A stretch of DNA of 64,000 nt from Ruminococcus sp. (GCA_017480485.1 JAFVAN010000028.1:1-64000), one strand, 5' to 3'; counted from the first letter of the stretch, positions 6,164-16,400 are shown. Notes: a model not told the origin generated them from the sequence alone. Numbers and translations are program-made.

Positions 6164-8914
6164 ATGAAACCACTGCCCTATGATGCCGCTTATCAAAAGG
6201 CCTGCTCGCTGACCGCAGAGCTTACCCTCGAGGAAAAGCTCGGTCTGCTCTCTACTCACCAGAACGCCGTCCCAAGGCTCGGGATACCCGAGTTCTTTAT
6301 CGGCACCGAGGTCGCCCGCGGCTTCGTCGGCAGAAGCCCCGATAAGCCCTCTACCGTCTTCCCCCAGCCCACAGGACTGGCCGCGACCTTTGACAAGGAG
6401 CTCATGACATTACTGGGCGAGATCGCGGGCCGCGAGGCCAGAGCCTATTACAACGCCGACAAGCGCGGCGGCCTCTGCCTCTGGGGGCCTACCGTGGATA
6501 TGGTCCGAGACCCCCGCTGGGGCCGCACCGAGGAGGCCTACGGCGAGGACCCCTGCCTTACGGGCGAGCTCTCCGCTGCCTACACTCTCGGCATGGCCGG
6601 CGAGAGCGGCGGGGACCTTATGACCGTCCCCACCCTCAAGCACTTCTGCGCCAACAACAACGAGGAGGACCGTGGCAGCTGCAAGACCTACCTGCCCCTG
6701 CGGCTGAAATACGAATACTACTACGCGGCCTTTGAAAGGGCCCTTCGCTTCGGCGGCGCCCGCAGCGTAATGGCCGCCTACAACGAGATAAACGGCGTAC
6801 CCGGGATAATGAACCCGGAGCTGAAAAGCATTTTGCAGGAGCAGTGGGGGATGTGGTTCACCGTCAGCGACGGCGGCGACTTCACCCAGAACGTCACCGC
6901 CCACGGCTACTGCGAGACCCTGAGCGAGAGCTACGCCCTCTGCGTCAGGGCGGGCGGGGACATAATGACCGACGCCGAGGACGCTGTGTCCGAGGCAGCA
7001 CGGAGGGCTCTGGAACAAGGCCTGATAACCGAGGAGGACATCGACGTTCCCGTTGTTGCCACCCTCTACGCCCGCATCCGCCTCGGAAACATTGGCGGGA
7101 ACGCCTATGACGGCATCGGCCCCGAGGTCATCGACTGCGAGGCCCACCGAGAGGTGAACCGCCGCGCCGCCCGAGAGCAGATCGTGCTCTTGAAAAACGA
7201 CGGTGCCCTGCCGGTGCGTGGGACGCCTGAGAAGATAGCCGTGCTGGGCCCCCTGGCAGACGAGAGCCTTATGGACTGGTACACGGGCTACTCTAACCGC
7301 CAGTGCACTGTGCTGGAGGGCATCCGCCGTGAGTTCCCCGAGAGCCTCGTCCTCCACGACAGCCTCTGGGACAGGATAGCCCTGCTCTGCCCCAACGGAA
7401 AGTATCTTTCGGCAAAGGAGGACGGCACCCTTCGGGCCGACGCCGAGGAGATAACGCCCGCCGAGACCTTCGAGCTTCAGGACTGGGGCGAGAACTGGCA
7501 GAACCTTTTCTCGGTGAAGTACGGGCGCTATGTGCGGCTCTTTGACGACGGCAGCATCCGCCTTCACAACAGGCGCATCTTCGACTGGTTCACCCGGGAG
7601 ACCTTCAATCTCTTCGACCTTGACGGCAAGCTGCTCATTGAGGAATTTTTGAACCACGGGCGGCTCAGCTGCGACGGAGAGGGCAGGCTGTCCATTGCCA
7701 AAAAGCGCAGCGTGCAGGAGGACATGATCTTCCGCCGGGTCATCGTCAGCCGGGGAGAGGAACGCATCGACGAGCTCACCGAGGGCAGCGGCCTGACCCT
7801 CTACTGTGTGGGCAACTACCCCGTCCAGACCGCCAAGGAGTGCTACGACAGGCGCACCCTTGCCCTCAACATCCAGCAAGGCATGGCCATGAAGCTTGCC
7901 ATGCACGACCCGAAGACGGTGCTGGCCCTGATATCCAGCTACCCCTATTCCTTCGCTGCGGGAGAGGAATACTGCGGGGCCATACTCTACAGCAGCCACG
8001 CAGGCGAGTTCCTCGGGGACGCTGTGGCGGGAACGGTTTCTGGGCGCTACAACCCCGCAGGCAGGCTGCCCCTGACCTGGTACAGGAGCGAGCTTGAGCT
8101 GCCGGACATAAAGAACTACGACATTGAGCATAGCGGCGCTACATATATGTATTTCACGGGCGAGCCCCTTGCGGAGTTCGGCTACGGCCTTAGCTACTCG
8201 GATTTCGAGTACGGTGAGCTGGCACTCAGCGAGGCACCCGAGGGCATTCTGGCGGAGCTTTCCGTCACCAACACCTCCGACACCGACGGCGAAGAGGTGG
8301 TGCAGATTTATTTCACTCTGCCCGAGTCGGCGGTGAGCAGGCCGAACCTAAAGCTCTGCGCCTTCGAGCGTGTGCTCATCCCTGCGGGAGAGACCATGTC
8401 CGTGGCTCTCTCGGTGCCAAGGGACATCCTGCGCATCTTTGACGTCCGCAGCGGAAAAATGATCGTCGAGGCGGGGGATTACCGCTTCATGGCCGGGGCC
8501 TCCTCACAGGATATCAGGCAGGAGGGGAATATCTTCCTTTCCGGCGAGGCGGTGGGCCGACGCCCCGACAGCTTCGGCGCCGAGGGCTTTGAGGAGGGGC
8601 GGAACGTAAATATCTTCTGCTCCAAGGGGCTGCAAAAAAGCTACATTCGCTGCTGCGGCTGGAACGGCGAGGCAGTCTACGGCGGCCTTGACACTGAGGG
8701 CAAAACGAAGCTCGTCATCAGAGCCTCGTCCCTGCTGGGGGCAAGAGAGCTGGCGGTACGCCTCGGCGACACCGAGCAGAAGCTGACCCTTGCTCCCTCC
8801 GACAGCTACGATGATTTCAAAGAGTACGAGCTGGACATCACAGGCATCCGCGCCGACACTCTGAGCCTTATGATGCAGGACAGCTGCGGAGTGCTGGATG
8901 TGTCGATAAGATAG
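6164..8914 (+). CDS. GH3 glycosidase with inserted beta-trefoil-like domain
   Basis: A 916-aa family 3 glycoside hydrolase, probably a beta-glucosidase or beta-xylosidase acting in the cytoplasm on imported oligosaccharides, since there is no signal peptide. The N-terminal barrel includes the substrate segment DPRWGRTEEAYGEDP (about 115-130), a KHFC motif near 160, and the nucleophile motif VSDGGD with Asp236. The second GH3 domain (about 330 onward) is interrupted at about 410-525 by a segment beginning GKYLSAKEDGTL that resembles a fascin-like beta-trefoil. The FN3-like domain follows (about 690-780), and a beta-rich module resembling a CBM6 forms the C-terminus (about 815-916). The start ATG 6164 follows AGGAGA. 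It appears monocistronic. Exact substrate specificity is not evident from sequence. Confidence 0.9.
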   Translation: MKPLPYDAAYQKACSLTAELTLEEKLGLLSTHQNAVPRLGIPEFFIGTEVARGFVGRSPDKPSTVFPQPTGLAATFDKELMTLLGEIAGREARAYYNADKRGGLCLWGPTVDMVRDPRWGRTEEAYGEDPCLTGELSAAYTLGMAGESGGDLMTVPTLKHFCANNNEEDRGSCKTYLPLRLKYEYYYAAFERALRFGGARSVMAAYNEINGVPGIMNPELKSILQEQWGMWFTVSDGGDFTQNVTAHGYCETLSESYALCVRAGGDIMTDAEDAVSEAARRALEQGLITEEDIDVPVVATLYARIRLGNIGGNAYDGIGPEVIDCEAHREVNRRAAREQIVLLKNDGALPVRGTPEKIAVLGPLADESLMDWYTGYSNRQCTVLEGIRREFPESLVLHDSLWDRIALLCPNGKYLSAKEDGTLRADAEEITPAETFELQDWGENWQNLFSVKYGRYVRLFDDGSIRLHNRRIFDWFTRETFNLFDLDGKLLIEEFLNHGRLSCDGEGRLSIAKKRSVQEDMIFRRVIVSRGEERIDELTEGSGLTLYCVGNYPVQTAKECYDRRTLALNIQQGMAMKLAMHDPKTVLALISSYPYSFAAGEEYCGAILYSSHAGEFLGDAVAGTVSGRYNPAGRLPLTWYRSELELPDIKNYDIEHSGATYMYFTGEPLAEFGYGLSYSDFEYGELALSEAPEGILAELSVTNTSDTDGEEVVQIYFTLPESAVSRPNLKLCAFERVLIPAGETMSVALSVPRDILRIFDVRSGKMIVEAGDYRFMAGASSQDIRQEGNIFLSGEAVGRRPDSFGAEGFEEGRNVNIFCSKGLQKSYIRCCGWNGEAVYGGLDTEGKTKLVIRASSLLGARELAVRLGDTEQKLTLAPSDSYDDFKEYELDITGIRADTLSLMMQDSCGVLDVSIR

Positions 8915-8959
8915 ATCAAAGCTATATGTGAAAAGAAGCTGTTGCACGAACGGATATAG

Positions 8960-9005
8960 GCGAAAATGGTACATCACCCCGAAGGGGGTGATGTACCATT
9001 TTCGC
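8960..9005. repeat. Dispersed hairpin repeat, AAATGGTA family, copy 3
   Basis: Perfect 21-bp stem (8960-8980 with 8985-9005) with a GAAG tetraloop, between the convergent GH3 and phosphatase genes, where it could terminate both transcripts. Confidence 0.85.
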
Positions 9006-9077
9006 ACTTTGCGGCGCTGCAAAGCAGCGCCGCAATAATGTTTTTCAAGGGGACACAGCTGTGTGCAACAACCCTTT

Positions 9078-9533
9078 CTAGTTTTTCAGGCAGTGCCGAA
9101 GCAGTGCCTCGCAGCCCTCTCTGATCTCGCTGTAGGCCGTCTCGAAATCCCGGGTATACCAAGGGTCGTCAACGTCGTCCCCTCGGCCAGCAAATTCCAG
9201 CAGGCGGTGTATCTTGCCCTCGGGGTCCTCGGGGATGATGCGCCGCAGGTTCCGAAGGTTGTAGGAATCCATGACGATCAGCAGGTCGTAGCGCCCGTAG
9301 TCACTGCGGGTGACCTGCACCGCCCTCTTGCCCTTGCAGCCCAGCCCGTGCCGCGCAAGCTCCTTCGCCGCCGGGGGATAAACGGGGTTGCCTATCTCCT
9401 CGGTGCTGGTGGCCGCCGAGGCAATGAAAAACTCCTCCTCCGCCCCCGCCTGCCGCACCAGGTCCTTCATAATGAACTCCGCCATCGGGCTCCGGCAGAT
9501 GTTCCCGTGGCAGACGAATAGTATCTTTACCAT
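9078..9533 (-). CDS. Low-molecular-weight protein tyrosine phosphatase
   Basis: A 151-aa cytoplasmic phosphatase of the LMW-PTP family. The catalytic P-loop C(X)5R(S/T) is CHGNICRS with the nucleophile Cys8. The general-acid DP motif is in DDVDDPWYTRDF near residue 115, which fits the DPWY variant typical of bacterial enzymes. I place the start at ATG 9533, with AAGGGAG upstream; the longer frame to 9596 runs into island DNA. The first 11-12 codons and ribosome site coincide with a 53-bp repeat that also occurs at 36278-36330. An island has therefore been inserted within the 5' end of this gene while regenerating its start, and the gene's native upstream promoter is now about 27 kb away. Confidence 0.93.
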   Translation of the reverse strand: MVKILFVCHGNICRSPMAEFIMKDLVRQAGAEEEFFIASAATSTEEIGNPVYPPAAKELARHGLGCKGKRAVQVTRSDYGRYDLLIVMDSYNLRNLRRIIPEDPEGKIHRLLEFAGRGDDVDDPWYTRDFETAYSEIREGCEALLRHCLKN

Positions 9534-9551
9534 TCTGTTTTCTCCCTTCAA
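9499..9551. repeat. Island attachment repeat, left copy
   Basis: A 53-bp segment identical to 36278-36330. It covers the first 34-35 coding bases of the LMW-PTP gene, its ribosome site and a few upstream bases. It marks the left junction of a 26.8-kb integrated island. Confidence 0.93.
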
Positions 9552-9614
9552 AGTCACGCAAAACGCGTATTTACGCGGTATACGGCACTTTTTCAATAAT
9601 GCTAATATTTTTAC

Positions 9615-9644
9615 ATTTTCTCAAATTTTCTCATATTTTCTCGA
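9615..9644. repeat. Three 10-bp tandem repeats (ATTTTCTCnn)
   Basis: ATTTTCTCAA, ATTTTCTCAT and ATTTTCTCGA follow one another without gaps, 64 bp inside the left att repeat. One copy per helical turn suggests a recombinase or excisionase arm-binding site. Confidence 0.75.
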
Positions 9645-9660
9645 ATTTTTGCCTTTTCCA

Positions 9661-9680
9661 ATGGTAAAATAGTGGTAAAA
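9661..9680. repeat. Paired GGTAAA motif, left island end
   Basis: ATGGTAAAnnnGTGGTAAA-type sequence sharing 16 of 20 bases with 36201-36220 at the other island end, in the same orientation. It is a plausible integrase arm site. Confidence 0.55.
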
Positions 9681-9787
9681 CCGAGTGCCATTTGCTGCGT
9701 TTTTACGTTATTTCAGGCTTTTTTAAGCCTTAGATTTCATAAAAAGTTCACACTCTCGTGTTCATATGCCACGATTTAGCGCAATTT

Positions 9788-10441
9788 TCAGGCTGTTTTC
9801 GAGCTCCAGATACGCTTCATCTCACGCTCTGCGTCCTCATATCTGACATGGGTATAGGTGTTCAAAGTTACCCCCACGTCGGCATGGCCCATTATGTATT
9901 GCAGCATTTTGGGATTCATACCCAGCCTTGACATATTGGTGCAGAAAGTGTGTCGGCAAACGTGAGGCATTATCCTCGGCAAAGGTCTCAGCTTTTCGGA
10001 GCTGAACTTTGCTCTTATGCGCTGCATGACCTTTTCCCAGTGCAGTGCCAGCCTCGGCATACCGTTCTTGTCAAGAAACAGAAATCCGACACAGCCGCCG
10101 ATGATCGGCTCGTGCTTTGTACGCTTTCGGCCGGCGATTATCCTTTGGAATGCTGCTTCTACCTCGGCAGTCATCGGTATTGACCTATTGCCGCTTTGGG
10201 TCTTGGGATTCTCGATGATGTACTTGCCTTCACTTGTGCGTATAAGCTGACGTTCAACGTTTATGCGTTGACTGTCAAAGTCAATGTCCGAAATAGTCAG
10301 CCCGCAGAACTCCGATATACGCAGCCCTGTGTTAAACAGGATAAATATCCCGTCATAATACTGGCAGTAGTGCTTGTCATTTCTGATGAAATCAAGGTAA
10401 TCCTTCTGCTGGTCTTTATTGTGACACAGTGAAACCTTCTT
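9788..10441 (-). pseudogene. Tn916-type integrase, N-terminus missing
   Basis: The reading frame from 10441 down to 9788 encodes a tyrosine-recombinase catalytic domain very like that of Tn916-family integrases. The segment FNTGLRISEFCGLT carries the first catalytic Arg; HVCRHTF carries the His-x-x-Arg box; GHADVGVTLNTYTHV carries the last His and the nucleophile Tyr. The frame is closed by a TGA at 10442-10444, and there is no start codon before the internal ATG at 10174. The arm-binding and core-binding N-terminal domains (roughly the first 180 residues) are absent. The integrase is therefore probably inactive, and the island should be immobile unless helped in trans. It lies at the att-proximal end, as expected for the recombinase of this island. 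Confidence 0.85.
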
Positions 10442-10766
10442 TCATAAGACACTACATAATGCGGCATATTTTTAAGTGATATTTAGCTTTCCAAAAATAT
10501 TTTCTCCGAATTCAACAAATCAGCCCTATGTAAAATGTGTGACTTGCACAGTATTATTGATAAAGAGGCTGCGGGCGGTTTCATCAAGAAATAATTTTCA
10601 TCGAAAATAAAAGCCTCTCACTAATACCTAGGATTTCGGGCGAAAAGTTAAGGCAAACCCTCCCTCGTTCACAAAATATTTAGATTTGCAATATAATTAC
10701 ACCCTGATAAAAAAGAAACAGGACGCTGAAACCTATAAATGGTTCAGCGCCCTGTTGACGGGATAT
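10442..10766. other. A+T-rich spacer left of the Res remnant
   Basis: No gene visible. It marks the deletion scar between the integrase remnant and the res remnant and holds one terminator hairpin (listed separately). Confidence 0.5.
10711..10755 (-). terminator. Terminator after the res remnant
   Basis: On the minus strand a stem (10718-10733 with 10741-10755, one bulge and one mismatch) is followed by a TTTCTTTTTT run. It ends the transcript of the res remnant. Confidence 0.7.
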
Positions 10767-11939
10767 TTATGATTCAATAGTTATGTAAATTGCCGCCCTT
10801 TGAATACCGGTCAATATAAGGACAATATCTTTTCTTGTAAGCCCTGTCTCTGCAACGAGCTTTCCGACAAGATCGTATTTTACGCTCTTGTTTGCGGTGA
10901 TAGCTCTTGTTTCGGTGGCGGACTCATTTTTCTTCATAGATTCGCCCTTTTCAAGCTCCTCCTTTGACTTGATAATATCACCGAGGAACAGCTTTTTGCC
11001 ATTTATAAATTCGATATGATCGTCCCTTGCGTCGATACGGGAAACGGTATAGCCGTTTTTGTATTCTTCAAGCTGTCCCGAATTGTCATACAGGCTGTAG
11101 CCCTCATTAACGGTTCGGCTGACCTGACGGACACCTGTTTTGCCCTTGACATCAAAGCGGATAGTCGCAGTCGGATTTGCGCCCGAAACATTGATACTTT
11201 CAAGGAAAACAAAGCCCTCAGTACCCGTTGTGCCGCTTGCACTTATGCCTTTAACAGCGATCTTTTTGACGAGCTTTTTGTTATAGGCTTCCAGTGCGTC
11301 AAGGCGGTAGATCATGTTATAAATGCTGTCGGATTTGTGGGTGGCGGAATAGCGGAGTGTGAGAATAGGCTTGAACTCTTTCAGGCGCTCCTTTGTCTGT
11401 TTGCCTTCTACCGACTGCGGCTCATCTATGATAAGCACGGGATTTGTCTTTGCAATAATGTCGATAGGGCGGCGACTGCGAAACTCATCGAGCTTCATAT
11501 AGATACGGCGAGCGTCCTTGCCCTTTGCGTTGAACGCCTGCGAGTTGATTATCATAACATTGATATTGCTGTCACTTGCAAATCGGTCTATCTCGGTCAG
11601 ACGAGCAGAGTTGTATATGAAAAAGCGTATCTTCTTGCCGTATTCCTCTGCAAAATGCTCCTGCGTGATCTGGAACGACTTATACACACCCTCACGGATA
11701 GCCACGCTCGGCACAACAACAATGAACTTGCTCCAGCCGTATGCCTTGTTCAGCTCAAACATGGTCTTGATATAGGTGTAAGTCTTGCCGACACCTGTTT
11801 CCATTTCGATAGTGAGGTTATACCGCCCCTCCAGCTTGTCCGAGGGCTTTATTTGATTCGCACGCTGAATTTTGCGGATACGCTCCAGTATCATATCATC
11901 GGTCAGCAGGTGCCTTAATAATTGTTCCATTTGGAGCAA
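10767..11939 (-). pseudogene. Type III restriction subunit Res, internally deleted
   Basis: A 390-aa frame with the N-terminal DEAD-like helicase domain of type III Res subunits: Walker A in METGVGKTYTYIKTM, the Walker B box IDEPQSVEG and a YSATH motif III. Full Res proteins are about 900-1000 aa. Here the first helicase domain runs only to about residue 330, then jumps to a segment (KYDLVGKLVAETGLTRKDI) that normally lies in the middle of the family, and stops soon after. The second RecA domain and the endonuclease domain are missing. The 5' end overlaps the mod remnant by 44 bp. It is not expected to restrict DNA. Confidence 0.8.
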
Positions 11940-12519
11940 TTATATCATAACATAAAGTTTTTCTATAATTTGGACTCCTAACATCACCACTTCGCCAAGC
12001 CCCTTTAGGATCATTGTCAGGATTAGAATAGTTCTTGTTATCCTCATCTGTTCTTTCAAAATAAAAATGTGGTAAATCATCTTTACTTTTGGAATAAACC
12101 AGTGTATGATTATATTGTCTTGAAAAATGAGGTTCATCATTTTTACTTTGCTGTGTATGCTTCCATATTATATTAGCAATAAAATTAGTATCTCCAAAAA
12201 CTTCTTCACAAATCTTTTTCAAATTTTCAACTTCATTATCGTCAATCGAAATAAAAATAACCCCGTCATCACTCAGCAGATTCCTCGCCAGCATAAGCCT
12301 TGAATAGATCATACTGCACCAATCGGAATGGAATCTGCCGTTTGAATCGGTGTTCTTGAAAAGGCGGTTGCCGTCCTCGTCAAGCTGTCCGCTTTCCTCT
12401 GCGTAATCGTTCGCAGACACGGCAAAATCATCACGGTAGATAAAGTCATTTCCCGTGTTGTAGGGCGGGTCTATAAAGACGCTGTCTTTGATACAAACAG
12501 AAAAAGCCTTCTCTGGCAC
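11896..12519 (-). pseudogene. Type III methyltransferase Mod, truncated at both ends
   Basis: A 207-aa frame carrying the catalytic core of a beta-class N6-adenine methyltransferase: the DPPYNTGNDFIYRDDF motif IV region, then DGVIFISIDDNEV. The preceding motif I region and N-terminus are lost: homology begins near 12490, and the first dozen residues come from foreign sequence behind a GTG. The C-terminal target-recognition region and FxGxG motif are also missing; the frame runs into the res start with the residues TIIKAPADR. Gene order Mod-Res fits a type III system whose upstream partners now lie 18 kb away (30861-34525). Inactive remnant. Confidence 0.82.
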
Positions 12520-12543
12520 ATAAGTGCTGAAAAAGGCTTGAAA

Positions 12544-12600
12544 TAAAGGGCTTTCGAGGTTCCGCTGTGTTTATCAGCAGAGCTTCGGAAGCCCTTTTCT
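12544..12600. terminator. Strong bidirectional terminator hairpin
   Basis: Bases 12545-12567 pair with 12575-12597 with one mismatch and three wobbles, flanked by AAATAAA on one side and TTTTCTGTTT on the other. It separates the defence operon's end from the mod remnant and may terminate transcription from both sides. Confidence 0.7.
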
Positions 12601-12667
12601 GTTTATTCGATTGTTGCTGGCCGGTTCTGTGGCCTTTGAAACTTACCCCTCAAAAACGGCTGCCGGA

Positions 12668-12703
12668 GGAATAATTAAAAAGTGTGGAATAATTAAAAGG
12701 TGT
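12668..12703. repeat. 18-bp tandem direct repeat
   Basis: GGAATAATTAAAA(A/G)GTGT occurs twice back to back (17 of 18 identical), 4 nt past the stop of the SfsA-like gene. Purpose unknown; it may be an element boundary. Confidence 0.7.
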
Positions 12704-12706
12704 TTT

Positions 12707-13402
12707 TCACACATTTATCTTTAGACTCGACCAAATGAGCGGTTCTCCGTCTTTAAGTTTAATGGCCACGCCTTTTACTACCATTCCTTTTTCTATACAG
12801 TTATGAAATGCATCTCGGTAAGTGATTAGTTCATTGTTAAGTGTCAATTGTTTCACCTTTGGGTTTAAAGAAACAAAAACATAGCAAGCCCGATATCCTT
12901 TTTCTAATAAGTCCTCAATCTTCATCAACTGATCAACCGCTCTCTGCGAATAGACTGATGGAAACTCAGCTTCGCCACGAAAAGATAGAATACTTTTGAT
13001 TTCTACAACTGTTTTTGTGTCTTCAATATACAAATCACTCTTATACCCAGCAATCGTACACTCTTTTTTGATACTACTCCTCTTACCTAAAATAGCAAAT
13101 CGTCGGCTATGAATATTGTCTATCACTACCTTATTTGCTTTTGACATATTTAGCAAAACAAATTCATGCCCGACAGCCAATGCTTCTACCGAGTATTTTG
13201 TTCTAGCATCAGTTGCTGCTACTGGTGAAAGCAAAACCGTTTTTCCTGCCATGCTTACAAAATTACTGAGACGGCATGAAGAAGGAATATAACAGAGAGT
13301 ATCCTCCCCATCAACCTCAACAAGGCATAAAAACCTATTCTTTAATTCTTCCTTAAATATGCCTCGTTTAAATGACAGATTAGACACTCTCTGCTTCCTC
13401 AC
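12707..13402 (-). CDS. SfsA-like nuclease of the defence operon
   Basis: A 231-aa protein with the SfsA fold: an OB-like N-terminal part (FLCLVEVDGEDTLCYIPSS, LSNFVSMAGKTVLL), then a restriction-endonuclease-like domain. The putative metal-binding residues are D123 (in KSDLYIED) and E134-I-K136 (in TVVEIKS), and the family motif FPSVYSQRAVDQLM follows at about 147-160. SfsA proteins were named for sugar-fermentation stimulation but carry a PD-(D/E)XK nuclease core. Here the gene is the last of a tight operon, 7 bp after the FtsK-like gene, so it may be the DNA- or RNA-cutting effector. It starts with GTG 13402 and has a weak ribosome site. Family assignment is fairly sure; the defence role is inferred from context. 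Confidence 0.72.
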   Translation of the reverse strand: MRKQRVSNLSFKRGIFKEELKNRFLCLVEVDGEDTLCYIPSSCRLSNFVSMAGKTVLLSPVAATDARTKYSVEALAVGHEFVLLNMSKANKVVIDNIHSRRFAILGKRSSIKKECTIAGYKSDLYIEDTKTVVEIKSILSFRGEAEFPSVYSQRAVDQLMKIEDLLEKGYRACYVFVSLNPKVKQLTLNNELITYRDAFHNCIEKGMVVKGVAIKLKDGEPLIWSSLKINV

Positions 13403-13409
13403 TTCAACA

Positions 13410-16400
13410 TTATGACTTTTTATTAATTACGTTACTCACAATTTCGTCCAGTTCCGGAATCTCGATAAGGTATCCTTGTGCCCTTTCAATAACATCACCG
13501 TTTCTATAGATCATGTCGCCGTGCTTCTGAAGGTATTGCGCATCCGGAACCTCAATGATCATCCTTGATGAAATCCCGTCATTTACTCGGAGAGCAACAC
13601 GACCATTCAACTGTGCTTTAGTTGTTGAAGGTACTAGTTTTGCTTCTGGCCTCTGTGTGCAGATGACTAAATGTATTCCTCTGCTTCTGCCAGTTTGAGC
13701 TATTCTCTGAACAGGTTTATAGAATGCATTCTGTTCTTTTTTAGTCTCAAGTTGATCTGCCAGATCAGCAAATTCATCAATTACGACAACTATAGGAGCC
13801 AACTTTTCCGATGCAACTTTGTTGTATTCTGCAATATTTGCAACTCTGGCTTCCGCTAACAGTTTACCTCGACGCTCAGATTCCTCGAAGATTACATCTT
13901 TAATCACGCGGGTGGCCTCTATAGCATCAGATATGATTCCTCCAGAATAAAGGTGGGGCAACCCCTCAAAGTGGATAAAATCCTCCAGCTTTGATGAGGA
14001 AAGAACCAATTGAAGCTCGTTCGGATTAGGATGGGTCATCAGCATAGCCGCAAGCATTGTGAACAGAAATACTGATTTTCCCGAACCTGTGCTGCCACCG
14101 ACGAGCATGTGTGGCATCTGACCGAGATCCTCAATCAAATCCTTCCCGTTCGGTGTTCTTCCCAGCGGGAAGTATAACTGCTCCGGTGAAGTCACATTAG
14201 GAAGATGAGCAATGACATCCTTAAAAAGGACCTTTTCTCTCTTTAGCCGAGGCACATCTAAGAGCAACTCATCAGAATTCGGCACCTGTTGGATAATTAC
14301 ACCGGTACGTTTCATTTCTCTTCCGATATCCTCTAGATGACTCGACAATCCCTGAAGTGACTGGCCTCTTCCAAGTCTGAATTTGAGCCGTATTACGCTT
14401 GGCCCAACAACTGTATCCTCTGGATTACATTCCTTGAGAGACACATGATAATCCCCGCATGAACGCTTAAAATCCTTAACCAGCTGTTCAATCTCCTTGC
14501 GACTAACACCATTGTTGGTATCATCTTGAGCCGCAGGAGGCTCGCTAACTGATTGCTCTTTCTTTTGCCCATATTGGACAGTCTCTTCAGCAACCTTCGG
14601 CAATCCAGTGGAATTTACTGACGTGGAGGTTAAAACATCCGGTTTCTCCGGCTGGCGCACTCCAGTCGCATCAGAGGACGCATCCATATCTGTATCAATT
14701 ATCGCATCCTCTGAATCAGTCTCCCCTGATGCAGAATCCTCAGATTCATCGAAATCAGGCGTAAACGCTTCCTTAATGAGAGTACCCTCACCAAGAATAT
14801 CACGTTGGATTTCCTTAGCAGTCAGCTTCCAATAATCAATTCTGCAGTCATCAAATTCCGGATTCTTACATGAGATATGCTCTCCACCAACCGCTTCGTT
14901 CAATTTGATGTGCAAGAGCAGACCGGTAACAACTATGTTCAAACCGCCTTCATTCTCACTGCTAAAGGCTTTTTTCAGTATCTGATACCATTTCTTCTGC
15001 CAGTCAGAGTCATGCACATTACGGAAGCATTCAGATACTATCTGGTACTTCAGGACTTCTCTGCGAGCAGAGGTGAACATATCCATCTGATTATCATCTG
15101 CAGTAAAGATTTCACGCAGGATTTCAATCATCGATGCGATCTGACCAGCTGCATGTCCTGTAATAAGGAAGGACTTCGAATCTGAATCATCCCTTGTTAT
15201 TGTTGCATCGGGTGACTCGTCCCTCGTTTTTACCTCAATCGGTTCAATGTGAAGAGTATTGGATGCCTCATCATAATACAAACCGACCAGATCAGCACGT
15301 TCATTTCCGTATTTGCTATTCTGAAGCCATAAACGTGCTTTATCATCATCGAGAGATGCTACAAGCGCATCATCGTGCTGCTTCATATACCATGATGCAG
15401 CAAAGAGGGTTCCAATCAAGCCTTTCTTCTTGTTATCCACAGCCTGTGCATCAGCACCAAACTTCGGAATACTAATCAAACCGTTTGATGCAACGTGACC
15501 AAACTGGCGTAGTATTTCAATAAGCGTTTCTGTTTTGGGATATAAATTGTAACCACGCAGTAAAGTCAAATACTGCGAAATGATCCTCGAATCATCAGCA
15601 GCCCAAGCATTAACCATCCGCTTGTCATACTGCATCTCGCCAATCGGGATTGATGCTACAGGCTGATAATTATTCGTATCCCTGTCAGCAACAACAAGCC
15701 ACTGCGTTTGTCTGTCCTGAATCGTAGAAACAACCGCAGTCATATCAGCATTCCCATTATAGGTAGTCCGCGGATTCATATTGTTGCTTATGATATCCGC
15801 AGATCTCATGAGCTTATGATAGTCACCAATAAGACCGGAATCCATTTCTGAGGAAGGATAAATACTGCCTCTGTGCTGAATTTCGTCAAAATCATAATCA
15901 TAGGTTATGACCAACGGGTTAATATAAAGATTGTGGCTGTTCGGGCCAAATTCAATAGCATAAGAAGATTGGTCGAAGTAAAACGCAACGTGTACCGGCC
16001 TAAAATCAAGCGCCGCCTTAACATCTAAGGAAGATCGCACATTCCGAACACTTATAGAAATACGGTCATTCCGAATGTACTCACCAATCTCATAGTCCTT
16101 ACCAGAATAATCCAACTTCGACAACTCGGTATTGCCGTTTTGATTACGTGTCAAATAAACATCATAGACGACTCTCTTGACCGAATTCTTGTCCATGAAG
16201 CTCTTTATCTGGCGTATGTTCCCTATCAAATCTGGCGCATCGACGGAGCACACCCTGACCTCGTTCCTTGTGTACGGAGCAAATCCTACCCACCGAGTCA
16301 ATATTTCTTCAATCGATTCGGTCCCATCGTTGCCAAGATAACGGTTGGTCTTGTTTTCAAAGGTTGGCAGCATCTCGACACTACCGGAGCACGGTAATAA

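Noticed and set aside
6410..8131. 573-aa minus-strand frame inside the GH3 gene
   Set aside because: Pure shadow of a high-G+C gene: no ribosome site, Val/Gly/Ala/Leu-biased sequence, no family pattern.
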